From positions 1 to 24,293 of the forward strand of contig CAZSPL010000033.1 in NCBI GenBank assembly GCA_964608735.1: a stretch of DNA of 24,293 nt, given 5' to 3'. The notes under the pieces were generated by a model. It did no database searches. It was given only the letters and a program-made list of their open reading frames with translations, and was not told the DNA's origin. Source of the stretch: CAZSPL01 sp964608735 (GTDB lineage: Bacteria > JAJVIF01 > JAPKYR01 > CAZSPL01). Both the position numbers and the translations under genes were made by a program. Position 1 is the stretch's first letter, and each line of letters begins with the position of its first letter. Of this stretch, positions 1 through 8,371 are shown piece by piece.

Positions 1-864
1 TCAATCGAATCCAACACATGGTCGGCGATATGCAAATTCGTACCGCAACCGGGAGGGGGGAACTATAACAACGGTGTATATCCCGCGCGGGCAGTTCACG
101 GCAATTCGCTGAGGTTTACACATGACGGCTACCCGATTTGCTTCGGGGACAGCCCCAACTACATAAATTACAAGCGCGGCAGCGACCCGAATGTGCCGCA
201 CGTGCCCGACAATTGGCCCGGATGGCACCTCATCCCCGAACAGACGGCAGTACCCGCTCCGGCGAGGCTTTCTCATACGAGGAACAACGTGCTCGACCCG
301 TCCTACATAATTCATCTCATTTATTTCTCATCCGACAACGACACCTGGATTCGCATCGCCTCCAATGACGAAGACGTCATCGCATCCAACTGGACAACCG
401 ACGAAATCTACAACGGGAACTCCGACGGGTATGACATAGCCCGCGACCCCTCAATCTGGCTCGAATCCGACGGCGACTGGCATGCCGCATTCATATGCCA
501 TGATTCCACGCCGAACGAATACATCCTCTATATGCGTTCAACCGACGGCATCAACTGGTCTAACCCGGTCGTGGCATATCAGCTTGCCGGCGAGAACCTG
601 CTCGACGACCCCACCGTCGATGTTGTCGAAGTGAACGGGCAGGAAATCGTGCTGATCACATATGAGAACAACGACTCGATTTACATTGTGTACTCGTGGG
701 ACGCAGGCTCCACGTGGCAGGCGCCGACGCTCATGAGTACCGGCGACGATGAATACCCCGACACCTGCTCGAGCGCCGATGGATACATCCACACGGTATG
801 GGAGCATAACGAAGTGGCGGATTCGCAGATAGAATATATCCGCGCTCATTTCGAGGAGATGTAG
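1..864 (+). CDS. Secreted Asp-box (BNR-like) repeat protein, 5'-truncated
   Basis: The frame is open from base 1 to the TAG at 862-864, so this is the C-terminal ~287 residues of a longer protein whose start lies outside the window. It contains Asp-box-like motifs (MRSTDGINWSNP and YSWDAGSTWQAP), the S-x-D-x-G-x-x-W pattern that caps blades of sialidase-type beta-propellers. Its C-terminus (DGYIHTVWEHNE...IEYIRAHF) matches the end of the next gene (DGYVHTCWRHDE...IDYIRAHF) almost motif for motif, so the two are tandem paralogues. By analogy with that neighbour it is probably an exported lipoprotein, but the signal peptide is not visible. No catalytic sialidase arginine triad was identified, so enzymatic activity is not claimed; a binding or surface-display role is equally possible. 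A Rho-independent terminator follows at 886. Confidence 0.8.
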   Translation, partial: SIESNTWSAICKFVPQPGGGNYNNGVYPARAVHGNSLRFTHDGYPICFGDSPNYINYKRGSDPNVPHVPDNWPGWHLIPEQTAVPAPARLSHTRNNVLDPSYIIHLIYFSSDNDTWIRIASNDEDVIASNWTTDEIYNGNSDGYDIARDPSIWLESDGDWHAAFICHDSTPNEYILYMRSTDGINWSNPVVAYQLAGENLLDDPTVDVVEVNGQEIVLITYENNDSIYIVYSWDAGSTWQAPTLMSTGDDEYPDTCSSADGYIHTVWEHNEVADSQIEYIRAHFEEM

Positions 865-885
865 CGCCCGAAGCTCGCATTCAAG

Positions 886-908
886 CCCCCCGAGAAGGGG
901 GGTTATTT
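886..908 (+). terminator. Rho-independent terminator after the first lipoprotein-like gene
   Basis: A perfect six-pair stem (CCCCCC 886-891, GGGGGG 897-902) with a GAGAA loop is followed by TTATTTG. It begins 21 bases after the TAG of the upstream gene. The T-tract is short and interrupted, so efficiency may be moderate. It suggests the next gene at 978 has its own promoter. Confidence 0.65.
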
Positions 909-977
909 GTATCGGATTAATTCGTATCAATAATAGTGACAGGGCTATCCTGACGAACCGGGAGGCTGTAGCGCGCC

Positions 978-3296
978 ATGTCGAATGTAAGATTACTGAT
1001 TGCTATCGCGATGCTCGTATACATCATCTGCATGGGATGCTCGAGCGATGTCGGGAGCGTAACCATGCCCGGCGATAATCACATCGCCGTAGCCGCTCAT
1101 ACGAGCGGTACTCTTTGCGCGGGGATGTGGCAGGTTGTCTATGACAAATCCACGGGCGAACTGAATGCCGTGAAGCTCCGGGAGCCGGACTATGCATTGA
1201 ATGTAATCGGCTTCCTCGAACCGCCGGCTTTAAACGACTTGACAATCGATTTCGGCTCGCTCATATTCAACGACCCGGTGCTGGAAGTCGACGTAATGCT
1301 CAGGCACCCTATCCCGGACCCGGTATTCACTGGATTCGACGTGCGCGGCATCGTGTTCGGCCCGGAAGTGCTGAACGCCGACGGTCGCACGTTGTACATG
1401 TCGCCGGAGAATTTCAGCAATGTGCCGTTCGGCTACAAGGACGGGCTTCTCGGAGCGCCCGACGGCTATGCGAATTATTCGGGCTTCTTCAACGATTACA
1501 AGTACTTCTGCGACGGCCTCGGCCCCGATGAGGACCTAGTCGAATTCTTTTCCGATGAGGACAACCTCGCGCAGCGGGGGCATTTCTCGAACGGCTCGAC
1601 GAACACGAGGCACTATGTCCTGAGCTGGGAGAATACGGACCCCCCCATCAATTACATGATTTTTAACTACGCGATTTTCGCGAGTTACGACTGGCCCGTG
1701 GGCGACCCGCCATACTCCCTCGACGACTTCCCGCTTTCCACCGCCAACTGCAACGACCCGTTCTGCTGCCACGCGACACTCACGGAAAATACACTTTACT
1801 ATTCCGGCGGCGTGGGCGGTGGGAAGATTTCCATCGAAGCCGAAATCTGGGACTGGCAGGGATTCTACTACTACGAAGTCGTATTCCTCGGCGACATGAA
1901 TGTGTTCGACCTCGGCGGAAACCTTCTCTATAACGGCCCGGGGAGTACTTCGAAGAGCGCCATATTCAGCATAGAGGACTTCGATGCCACGCCGCAGTCG
2001 ACCGATACGCTCAAGATACGAATCCAGGCGGGAGAAATAATGAACAACATCGGAAGCACGTGGTTTCTCGGGCTGCTTCCGATGGGCCACCCGATGTACA
2101 ACATGATGGTCGCGACGCAATGGACGCTTGATGTGCCGGTCAGCGATACACCGCCGGTCAGCTACGACCTCGTACTCGATGAACCGTTCACAATCAACGA
2201 GCCGTATGACGATGTCGCGCCGGGTATCATCGCCAATCCGTCGGGGGACGTTTATATCGGCTACACGCGGCACAACGAATATGATGTCCCGCGGCCGAGT
2301 TACGCATACTCGACCAACAGCGGCGTCGACTGGAACGTGATGCTTACGTATATCTCATATACCGGAGGCTATACGCCGCCGCTGTGCGTGATGGCATGCG
2401 ATGCCATCGGCGATGTCTATTACAAGATAGAGCAACCGGCATCGACGCCCTACGCGAACATCGTCAAATGCGTAATGACCGGCGGGGCGACATCGGGCAT
2501 ATATCTCAGCGGATGCACATACGGCAGCGCCTTGATCTTCACCCACGACGGCTATCCCATCGGTTTCGGCGATTATCCCGACCACATTATTTATAAAAAG
2601 GGCACCGACCAGAACAGCCCGTATTCCGACGGCGGTTGGACCGGCTGGTCCACCACGCCGGAATTCACTGCTGTCCCGTCACCGGCACGGCTGTCGAGGA
2701 TAAGAAACATCGTCATGGAACCGGACAATTCAATAACATTCGTTTATTTTTCGTCATCCGCCAATGGGACATGGATACGCACCGCGCATAATTCAGCCGG
2801 CGACGGCCTGAGCTGGACCTACGGCAACGATGTTTACGACGGTGCGTCCGACGGTTATGACCGCGTGCGCGACGCGAGCATACAACTCGATTCATCCGGC
2901 ACGTGGCATTGCGCGTTCGCGACGCATGTCAGCACGCCATCCACCGCGGAATGCATCATGTATGTCCGTTCCTCCGACGGCGTGGACTATTCGGCACCGG
3001 TCATCGTTTATGAGAAATCCGCCGAGAACGCTTTGAACTGCCCTACGGTTGTTGTCCTCGATGTCGACGGGAACGAAATTCTCGTCATCTCATTCTGGGA
3101 GAGTGGGAATATCGGGTTCACGTATTCCACCGATGAGGGGGACACATGGGCGGACCCGGAATATCTCGGGACGGGCGGTGATTTCTTCCCGGACACGTGC
3201 GTTACCGAAGACGGTTATGTCCACACGTGCTGGCGTCATGATGAATCGGGTGACAGCCGGATAGATTATATCCGCGCCCACTTCGTGGAGAATTGA
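978..3296 (+). CDS. Putative surface lipoprotein with a conserved N-terminal domain and C-terminal Asp-box repeats
   Basis: 772 residues. The N-terminus is a short positive segment, a hydrophobic helix and a Cys at residue 21 (ICMGC), an atypical but plausible lipobox; SSD follows, so an envelope lipoprotein is likely. Residues ~40-380 share many motifs with the gene at 8372 (FTGFDVRG, LNADGRT, YKYFCDGLG, RGHFSNGS, FNYAIFA). The C-terminal half is related to the partial gene at 1-864 and contains Asp-box motifs (YSTNSGVDW, YSTDEGDTW), consistent with a beta-propeller. The start is supported by GGAGG at 961-965, 12 bases upstream; the same long spacing is seen for lutC. It ends only five bases before the convergent phoU stop. 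The function is unknown; binding or display is more likely than a defined enzyme activity. Confidence 0.85.
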   Translation: MSNVRLLIAIAMLVYIICMGCSSDVGSVTMPGDNHIAVAAHTSGTLCAGMWQVVYDKSTGELNAVKLREPDYALNVIGFLEPPALNDLTIDFGSLIFNDPVLEVDVMLRHPIPDPVFTGFDVRGIVFGPEVLNADGRTLYMSPENFSNVPFGYKDGLLGAPDGYANYSGFFNDYKYFCDGLGPDEDLVEFFSDEDNLAQRGHFSNGSTNTRHYVLSWENTDPPINYMIFNYAIFASYDWPVGDPPYSLDDFPLSTANCNDPFCCHATLTENTLYYSGGVGGGKISIEAEIWDWQGFYYYEVVFLGDMNVFDLGGNLLYNGPGSTSKSAIFSIEDFDATPQSTDTLKIRIQAGEIMNNIGSTWFLGLLPMGHPMYNMMVATQWTLDVPVSDTPPVSYDLVLDEPFTINEPYDDVAPGIIANPSGDVYIGYTRHNEYDVPRPSYAYSTNSGVDWNVMLTYISYTGGYTPPLCVMACDAIGDVYYKIEQPASTPYANIVKCVMTGGATSGIYLSGCTYGSALIFTHDGYPIGFGDYPDHIIYKKGTDQNSPYSDGGWTGWSTTPEFTAVPSPARLSRIRNIVMEPDNSITFVYFSSSANGTWIRTAHNSAGDGLSWTYGNDVYDGASDGYDRVRDASIQLDSSGTWHCAFATHVSTPSTAECIMYVRSSDGVDYSAPVIVYEKSAENALNCPTVVVLDVDGNEILVISFWESGNIGFTYSTDEGDTWADPEYLGTGGDFFPDTCVTEDGYVHTCWRHDESGDSRIDYIRAHFVEN

Positions 3297-3301
3297 TACG
3301 T

Positions 3302-3964
3302 TTAGTCGCCACCCATCTGGTGGCGGACTATATTGCCTTCCACAAGATAGATGACATCCTCGGCGATGTTCGTGGCAAGGTCGCCGATGCGTTCGAGGTT
3401 TCGTACTCCCGAAAGATGCCGCAAGAACAATTCCGCCTTTGCGGGATTGTCGGTTATCGCTTTCAAAACCCATGTATTGCCGTTTCTCTTGACTTCGTCC
3501 ACCTTGTCATCCTCGGCGATGACTTCCCGCGCGAGCTTGGAATCGCGGTTCAGAAGGGCATTGAGACATTTCTTGACCATATCGAGCACTATCCCGGAAA
3601 GCGCGCGGAAATCATATCCGGGTGTGACCGGTTCCGAATTCGCCAGGACGACCGTGTTTCGCGCGATATTGCATGAAAGGTCGCCCATCCTTTCGAGGTC
3701 GGAGTTGATTTTCATGACGGAGACGATGTAGCGCAGGTCTATCGCGACAGGCTGATGCAGCGCCAGCGCCTTGAGACAGCCTTCCTCGATCTCTATCTCC
3801 AGCTCATCGATGACCGAGTCCCCGTTCCGCACAATTTCGGCGAGCTTGACATCGCGCTCGATAACCGACTGCGTCGCTTTTTCGATGGTCTCTTCAACCA
3901 GCGCCGCCATGCGGAGTATATCCTTATTTATCCTGTCCAGTTCTTTAAGTAAATGTGCTGACAT
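3302..3964 (-). CDS. phoU: Phosphate-signalling / transport accessory protein PhoU
   Basis: 220 residues, the usual PhoU length. It is all-helical in appearance with two PhoU repeats. Each has the family's conserved helix: DLRYIVSVMKINSDLERMGD near residues 76-95, and LRHLSGVRNLERIGDLATNI in the C-terminal half. The E(R)xxD residues in these helices bind metal in known PhoU structures. In characterised bacteria PhoU dampens signalling from the Pst transporter to the PhoR kinase and limits phosphate uptake; it acts at the cytoplasmic membrane surface. The ATG at 3964 has AGAGGAG about 11 bases upstream on the minus strand. No pst, phoB or phoR gene is in the window, so here it is an isolated copy. 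It is separated from the upstream small membrane protein gene by a terminator at 4017-4042. Confidence 0.93.
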   Translation of the reverse strand: MSAHLLKELDRINKDILRMAALVEETIEKATQSVIERDVKLAEIVRNGDSVIDELEIEIEEGCLKALALHQPVAIDLRYIVSVMKINSDLERMGDLSCNIARNTVVLANSEPVTPGYDFRALSGIVLDMVKKCLNALLNRDSKLAREVIAEDDKVDEVKRNGNTWVLKAITDNPAKAELFLRHLSGVRNLERIGDLATNIAEDVIYLVEGNIVRHQMGGD

Positions 3965-4016
3965 ATCCGTTCCCGCTCCTCTATAAGGAAATTTTCCCGG
4001 AAGCGTATTCTACCAG

Positions 4017-4042
4017 AAAAAAAGTCCGCGGGCGAACGCGGA
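4017..4042 (-). terminator. Rho-independent terminator downstream of the small membrane protein gene
   Basis: Read on the minus strand: stem TCCGCG / CGCGGA (4037-4042 with 4025-4030), a six-base loop, then C and a run of seven T (complement of 4017-4023). It lies 26 bases past the stop of the gene at 4069-4452 and before phoU. It therefore separates those two minus-strand genes into different transcripts. Confidence 0.75.
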
Positions 4043-4068
4043 TAGGCGTGAGGGCGATGTCGCTGCCG

Positions 4069-4452
4069 CTATTTTTCGGATTTGTCCAGCGGCCTTGACG
4101 GTGGTGATTCATCGATAACCTCGGCGCGAAATCCGGGCTTATGGCGCGGCTTTGGTTCCTCGGGTTCATCCGGCTCGTTGGGGTCCTTCGGTTTGCCTTT
4201 CTCCGTAAGCAAAAACTCCCAATGCCGCTCCGCATGCACCTTCTGCCTCCGCGCGGCGTCGCCAACCCCTTGAACGTAATGTATCAGGAAGTAGAGGATG
4301 ATGCCGAATAAGGGAACGGCCGCGACGAGCGTCCAGAGGAGGACATTGCGATCGTTGTATGATGCGTGGATGAATACGATAGCCACGGTGAAACCGTAAG
4401 CTATAATAATAGCCATCCGTATAAGCTCAGCTTGATGCTCCGCTGTCATCAT
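4069..4452 (-). CDS. Small two-helix membrane protein, PLDc_N-like, with a charged Pro/Glu tail
   Basis: 127 residues. Two hydrophobic segments are visible: roughly residues 10-30 (IRMAIIIAYGFTVAIVFIHA) and 37-60 (VLLWTLVAAVPLFGIILYFLIHYV). The second, with a Pro and Gly before an I-L-Y motif, resembles the phospholipase-D N-terminal (PLDc_N) hairpin found in cardiolipin synthases and in many free-standing small membrane proteins. This assignment is tentative. The C-terminal ~55 residues are hydrophilic, with repeated Pro-Glu/Asp (DPNEPDEPEEPKP) then basic and acidic residues, probably a disordered cytoplasmic tail. AGGAT sits nine to thirteen bases before the first of two adjacent ATG codons. 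No function is assigned; it has its own terminator and no obvious operon partner. Confidence 0.7.
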   Translation of the reverse strand: MMTAEHQAELIRMAIIIAYGFTVAIVFIHASYNDRNVLLWTLVAAVPLFGIILYFLIHYVQGVGDAARRQKVHAERHWEFLLTEKGKPKDPNEPDEPEEPKPRHKPGFRAEVIDESPPSRPLDKSEK

Positions 4453-4581
4453 GTCAACTTATCCTGCCGCCGTATATATTGTAATAACTATCTTGACACA
4501 TCCATCAGCCTGTCGCCGTACCGCACCGGATTTCAAGAGAGAACGCAAGCAATTTAGCATAAGGATAACATAAACCGTGCT

Positions 4582-4607
4582 CCGCCTGAACAGCCCGGCG
4601 GTTTTTT
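4582..4607 (+). terminator. Terminator-like hairpin, plus-strand orientation
   Basis: Stem CCGCC (4582-4586) / GGCGG (4597-4601) with a ten-base loop, immediately followed by six T. The T-run is on the plus strand, yet no plus-strand gene lies upstream after 3296. On the minus strand, where it would serve the kinase gene at 4686-8213, the stem is followed only by AGCACGGTTTATG. It may be a bidirectional or degenerate terminator, or end an unannotated short RNA. The rest of the 4453-4685 gap shows nothing else I can support. Confidence 0.4.
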
Positions 4608-4685
4608 CTCCCCGTCATTCTTCATATGCGATTTGCGGCTGAGTTCCTGCACGCGAGCAGTGAATTACTTCGCGCTGCCCGGCAG

Positions 4686-7600
4686 CTATCGGGCTTCAAA
4701 CGCGGCGAGCCTCTGGCGAAGCTCCCCGGCGAGCGTCGCTTTCGACGCCATTTTTTCCGCGAAACCGTTCTTCACATCGACATCGTGGATAGAATTCAAC
4801 ACTTTCTGATAGTATTCCTCAAATGCGTTGAGGTGCCTCAGCGCTTCCGAGTTGAGCCTGTTATCGAGGTAGGCCTGCGCTGCCGTGAGGTTATAGTCGA
4901 GTAAAACAATCGCCGGGTCGCCGAGCATGCCCTCGTATCCGCGGGAATCTTCCAGCACCTTGAGCGCGGCATTGGGGCCGTCCTTCTCGGATATCGCGCG
5001 AATCGTCTCGGTGATTCCCTCGATCGTAAGCTTGGTCCATCCCTTCTTCCTCGCCCTCTCGGTGGCTTCGCGCGCGAGGCCGAGCGCGATCTCGAACTTC
5101 CCCTCATGCATCGCGACCCTCGCCAGCCTGAGCTTGGAATGGCAGATGCCCATCTCGCTCCCGAATTCTTCCTTCAGCTTAAGCGACCTCTTGTGGTATT
5201 CCTTCGCGAGGTTGTACTGCCTGTTGTCTATGGCAATATCCCCGAGGAGCGACATCGTCTCCGCCTGCCCCTGCATATCGTTCATATCGGTGAATATCAA
5301 CAACGCCTTTTCGGCGGTGGACGCGGCATCTTCGGTCGAGCCGATAGACGTCTGCACCTGCGCCAGCGAAAGCCGCGCCTTAGCTTCGAATGCCGGGTGC
5401 TCCCCCGGGGCAAGCTCGGCGAGGATGTCTTCGAAACACCGCTTCGCCTCATCGAAACGTCCCACCTGCTGATGGAAAAGACCGAGATTTGCGAGTGGAA
5501 GCCGTTCGCCCGCCTTGTCCCCCGCCTCGCGGTACTTGGCTATCGCCATCCTCAGGCTCTCTTCCATCGGGGCGTAATCACCCATCTGTTTGTATACGAG
5601 GCCGAGGTTGTTATATGTCTTCGCCACGGAATGGATTTCCCCAAGTTCGTCAAGAACCTGGGTCGACTGCAAAAATGCGTTGACTGCCTCCTGGAATTCC
5701 CCCTTGAGATAGCGCACGGTGCCGAGTTCGCGAAGCGCCTCCCCTGCGAGCTTCGGACGCCCGTGCTTCTTGGAAAGTTTGATCGTCGCGTAAACCTGTT
5801 CTTCCGCGGCCGGGTAATCGCATTTAAGCCTCAGGATCAGCGCTTGTTTCTGGGACGTGTTCAGTATCAGTTCGACGTCGTTCATTTCCTGCGCGAGCCG
5901 GGAAAGATTGTCGCACGCGACCAGCGCTTCGTCGAACCGCGCGAGGTGTATCGCTGATTCGAGCTTTGCCTTTAACGCCGTCTTGCGGCATGCCCTTCGG
6001 TATGTCCCGCTCCATCCATCCATCGGCAATGCGAGGGCGGCTTCGGCATGTTGATGAGCGTCTTCATACTCCCTCGCGTTCAAGTGTCCTCTCGCCGCCG
6101 CGAGGATGAATCCGCAGGCCTTCTTTGCCCTGCCCAGGGATCTGAGGTTCGACGCGACTTCCCCGAACAGCTTGAAATTCCGTTTCCTCCTCGCGCAGTC
6201 GATCTGCCATTCGGTGACGGTTTCCAGCCCGTGATCTCTTTCGGTGAATGGAATACCCTTGATGAGACATTTCCTTATTGCCGGCTGAGCGAAAGTCCAA
6301 AGCACCCCATCCTCGCTCATGATAAGATGATGATGTTCATTGAGGCTCTTCATCGTCGCATCGAACAGATCGTCCCCCATCCCGCTCACCGCATGAACCC
6401 CATCAGCCGGGAAGCTCGGGCCGAAATGGGCCGCCCATTTCACGAGGTTCATCTCGTTATGGTTCAACTTCATGAGCCGGCGCGCGATATGCGCCTCGAC
6501 GCTGGACGGCAGCACGAATCCTTCCATGTCATGCTGGATTCTCCATCGTCCCCTGCTGCCCGCCGTTATATGTCCTTTATCGATGCATTCCTTGATAATC
6601 TCCATGACGCAGTACGGTTCGCCGCCCGTCTCATCCATGAGGAACTTGGTGAAATGCGCGCATTCCTTCGAATCATCGAATGTAAACTCGCTCGAAATCG
6701 CATCTTCGACATCCTTTGAATGCATCGGCTTGAGCTGCACTATCTTCGAGTACGGTTCATCGGGGCCGAGCATATTTAATGGATGCAGTTCGCCGTTCGG
6801 AAGGAAATCGAGTTCGCAGGGCGAAAACGCGCATATACATGCCAGCGAAAGCCCCGCTTCGCCCGGCTTGAATTGGAACAGCCATTTTATCGTCTCGACA
6901 TCGGCCGCATGCAGATCGTCGAATGCAATCACCACCGGGATAAGCTTCGCGGCCTCGATGATAAGATTCTTAAGCTCGACCGCAAGTTCCTTCAGAAGCA
7001 GGCCCCCCTCGCCGCGAAGGCGGTCCGACGAGAAGTATGACATCAATCCCGGCAGCCTCGTGCGAAAATGAAGCTGCAGGTGCGGGAAGCGGTCGAGGAT
7101 CTCCTCGAGCCTGCACATCCCGTCCGCGGGAGCTATCAGGTTCTGCCATAGGCTGGACAGCGACGAAAACGGCTTCTGGTGATCAGACGGGTTGACTTCA
7201 TAATCGATGACGATGGCATCCGATGTTCGCGCCAGTTCCCTCAGCGCCCGCTTTAATGCCGAAGTCTTGCCGGACCCGGGGTCTCCCTCGACGATGATCC
7301 GGTGCGTGAAACGATGCGCAAATGCCTTGCGCGCTTCCTGGATTATCGTTTCCAGTTCCTCTCGCCGCCCGAGGAAATCGGGCATGGGATTGCTCCGGTC
7401 CATGGAGAGCCTCGGCTGAATGAGCGGGTCCATGCTATGAGAGGTGTTCCCCCCGCCGCTGAGCGATTGCCGCAACGCCGTGATACTGTCGGCAAGTTCC
7501 CTGAGAGTCAGCTTGCCTATGGGGAGTAGATTGCTCCAACGCCGTATCAGGTCGCGGAACAATGACCCCATGTTTATCTCGTCGCGTGTTTCCCCATAAG

Positions 7601-8213
7601 CGAGCAGCTTATCGACAAGCTGGTTCAGTATATTCATCACGCCGGTGATATCGTCGAAACGCCCTTTCGCCGTCAGTACGTTGCGCGCCATCCCGAAATC
7701 GATCAGCTTGATCGTAACATCGCCGGCGGGCAGTTGAAGCGCCATGACATTGCGCGGGTGAAGGTCGCCGTGATTAAGCTTCTTCTCTTTCAGGAACAGC
7801 AGCGTATGCGAAAGCTGGCGGGCTATTTCCATCATTTCGTGGACCGAGATTTTCTTGCCCTGGTCGAGCATATCCTGAAGCGATGTGCCGTCTATGTATT
7901 CCCATACGATATAGGGGATCCGGGTTTTTTCGTCGCCGCTGGCCATGACTTCGTCGCCGAGGTCGAGGATCGCGGCAATATGGGGATGCGAGCGCACCTG
8001 CATGGCCTTCTTCGGCTCGTCGATCCATTCCTCTCCTATCGGCACCGGGAATCCCTCTATCTCATCCTTGATGACCTTCACGACAACCCATCCTTCGAGA
8101 AGGCTGTCATATGCGAGGAACGCGAGGCCGCGAAGCCCTTCGCCAAGGAATCGCTCAAGCCTGTAACGCCCCTTGAGCGTCAGGCCGATATATCTCTCGG
8201 TAGACGTGAACAT
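4686..8213 (-). CDS. Ser/Thr protein kinase - STAND-type AAA ATPase - TPR regulator (PknK/AfsK-like architecture)
   Basis: 1175 residues from the ATG at 8213, which has AGGA eight bases upstream; a TTG at 8279 in the same frame would add 22 residues but lacks support. Domain order: protein kinase at about 15-250 (glycine loop GEGLRG 24-29, lysine K46, catalytic HGDLHPRN near 148, DFG 172-174); AAA/STAND ATPase at about 280-640 (Walker A GDPGSGKT 310-317, Walker B VVIAFDD near 427); a long helical region with tetratricopeptide repeats from about 740 to 1150. The catalytic loop reads HGD rather than HRD, making it a non-RD kinase; the Asp is retained, so activity is plausible. There is no transmembrane helix or histidine kinase domain. 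Such proteins integrate nucleotide switching, TPR ligand sensing and phosphorylation in the cytoplasm. It is divergent from the lipoprotein gene at 8372, whose expression it could affect (inference). Confidence 0.88.
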   Translation of the reverse strand: MFTSTERYIGLTLKGRYRLERFLGEGLRGLAFLAYDSLLEGWVVVKVIKDEIEGFPVPIGEEWIDEPKKAMQVRSHPHIAAILDLGDEVMASGDEKTRIPYIVWEYIDGTSLQDMLDQGKKISVHEMMEIARQLSHTLLFLKEKKLNHGDLHPRNVMALQLPAGDVTIKLIDFGMARNVLTAKGRFDDITGVMNILNQLVDKLLAYGETRDEINMGSLFRDLIRRWSNLLPIGKLTLRELADSITALRQSLSGGGNTSHSMDPLIQPRLSMDRSNPMPDFLGRREELETIIQEARKAFAHRFTHRIIVEGDPGSGKTSALKRALRELARTSDAIVIDYEVNPSDHQKPFSSLSSLWQNLIAPADGMCRLEEILDRFPHLQLHFRTRLPGLMSYFSSDRLRGEGGLLLKELAVELKNLIIEAAKLIPVVIAFDDLHAADVETIKWLFQFKPGEAGLSLACICAFSPCELDFLPNGELHPLNMLGPDEPYSKIVQLKPMHSKDVEDAISSEFTFDDSKECAHFTKFLMDETGGEPYCVMEIIKECIDKGHITAGSRGRWRIQHDMEGFVLPSSVEAHIARRLMKLNHNEMNLVKWAAHFGPSFPADGVHAVSGMGDDLFDATMKSLNEHHHLIMSEDGVLWTFAQPAIRKCLIKGIPFTERDHGLETVTEWQIDCARRKRNFKLFGEVASNLRSLGRAKKACGFILAAARGHLNAREYEDAHQHAEAALALPMDGWSGTYRRACRKTALKAKLESAIHLARFDEALVACDNLSRLAQEMNDVELILNTSQKQALILRLKCDYPAAEEQVYATIKLSKKHGRPKLAGEALRELGTVRYLKGEFQEAVNAFLQSTQVLDELGEIHSVAKTYNNLGLVYKQMGDYAPMEESLRMAIAKYREAGDKAGERLPLANLGLFHQQVGRFDEAKRCFEDILAELAPGEHPAFEAKARLSLAQVQTSIGSTEDAASTAEKALLIFTDMNDMQGQAETMSLLGDIAIDNRQYNLAKEYHKRSLKLKEEFGSEMGICHSKLRLARVAMHEGKFEIALGLAREATERARKKGWTKLTIEGITETIRAISEKDGPNAALKVLEDSRGYEGMLGDPAIVLLDYNLTAAQAYLDNRLNSEALRHLNAFEEYYQKVLNSIHDVDVKNGFAEKMASKATLAGELRQRLAAFEAR

Positions 8214-8300
8214 ATTTGCATCCTGATTATTATCCAGCCGGCAACATAGAATTCCAGCAATCAAAGTTGATACGATCAAAACATTCCCTTTTATTAAAAC

Positions 8301-8341
8301 CTATTAATAATGCGATAGCCGGTGAGCGCGACCCTATTAAT
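8301..8341. promoter_or_regulatory. Direct repeats CTATTAAT in the kinase / lipoprotein divergent region
   Basis: CTATTAAT occurs at 8301-8308 and again at 8334-8341, 33 bases apart start to start, about three helical turns. It lies in the shared upstream region of two divergent genes, and a small dyad TTGAT-ACG-ATCAA sits nearby at 8267-8279. These could be operator half-sites for a regulator, but no factor can be named, and convincing -35/-10 pairs were not found. Confidence 0.25.
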
Positions 8342-8371
8342 GTTACTCAAGGGGGAGTAAGGAGGGCATAA

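Noticed and set aside
1536..2273. 245-codon minus-strand frame inside the 978-3296 gene
   Set aside because: Antisense shadow, no domain, no RBS support, while the plus frame has paralogues on both sides.
3307..3325. Hairpin CGCCACC/GGTGGCG as a Rho-independent terminator
   Set aside because: No T-tract on either side, and it is part of the phoU coding end.
8214..8279. Upstream TTG start for the kinase gene, giving a hydrophobic N-terminal stretch
   Set aside because: The ATG at 8213 has an AGGA site at proper spacing, and the kinase domain begins soon after. The extra 22 residues are not a convincing signal or membrane anchor.
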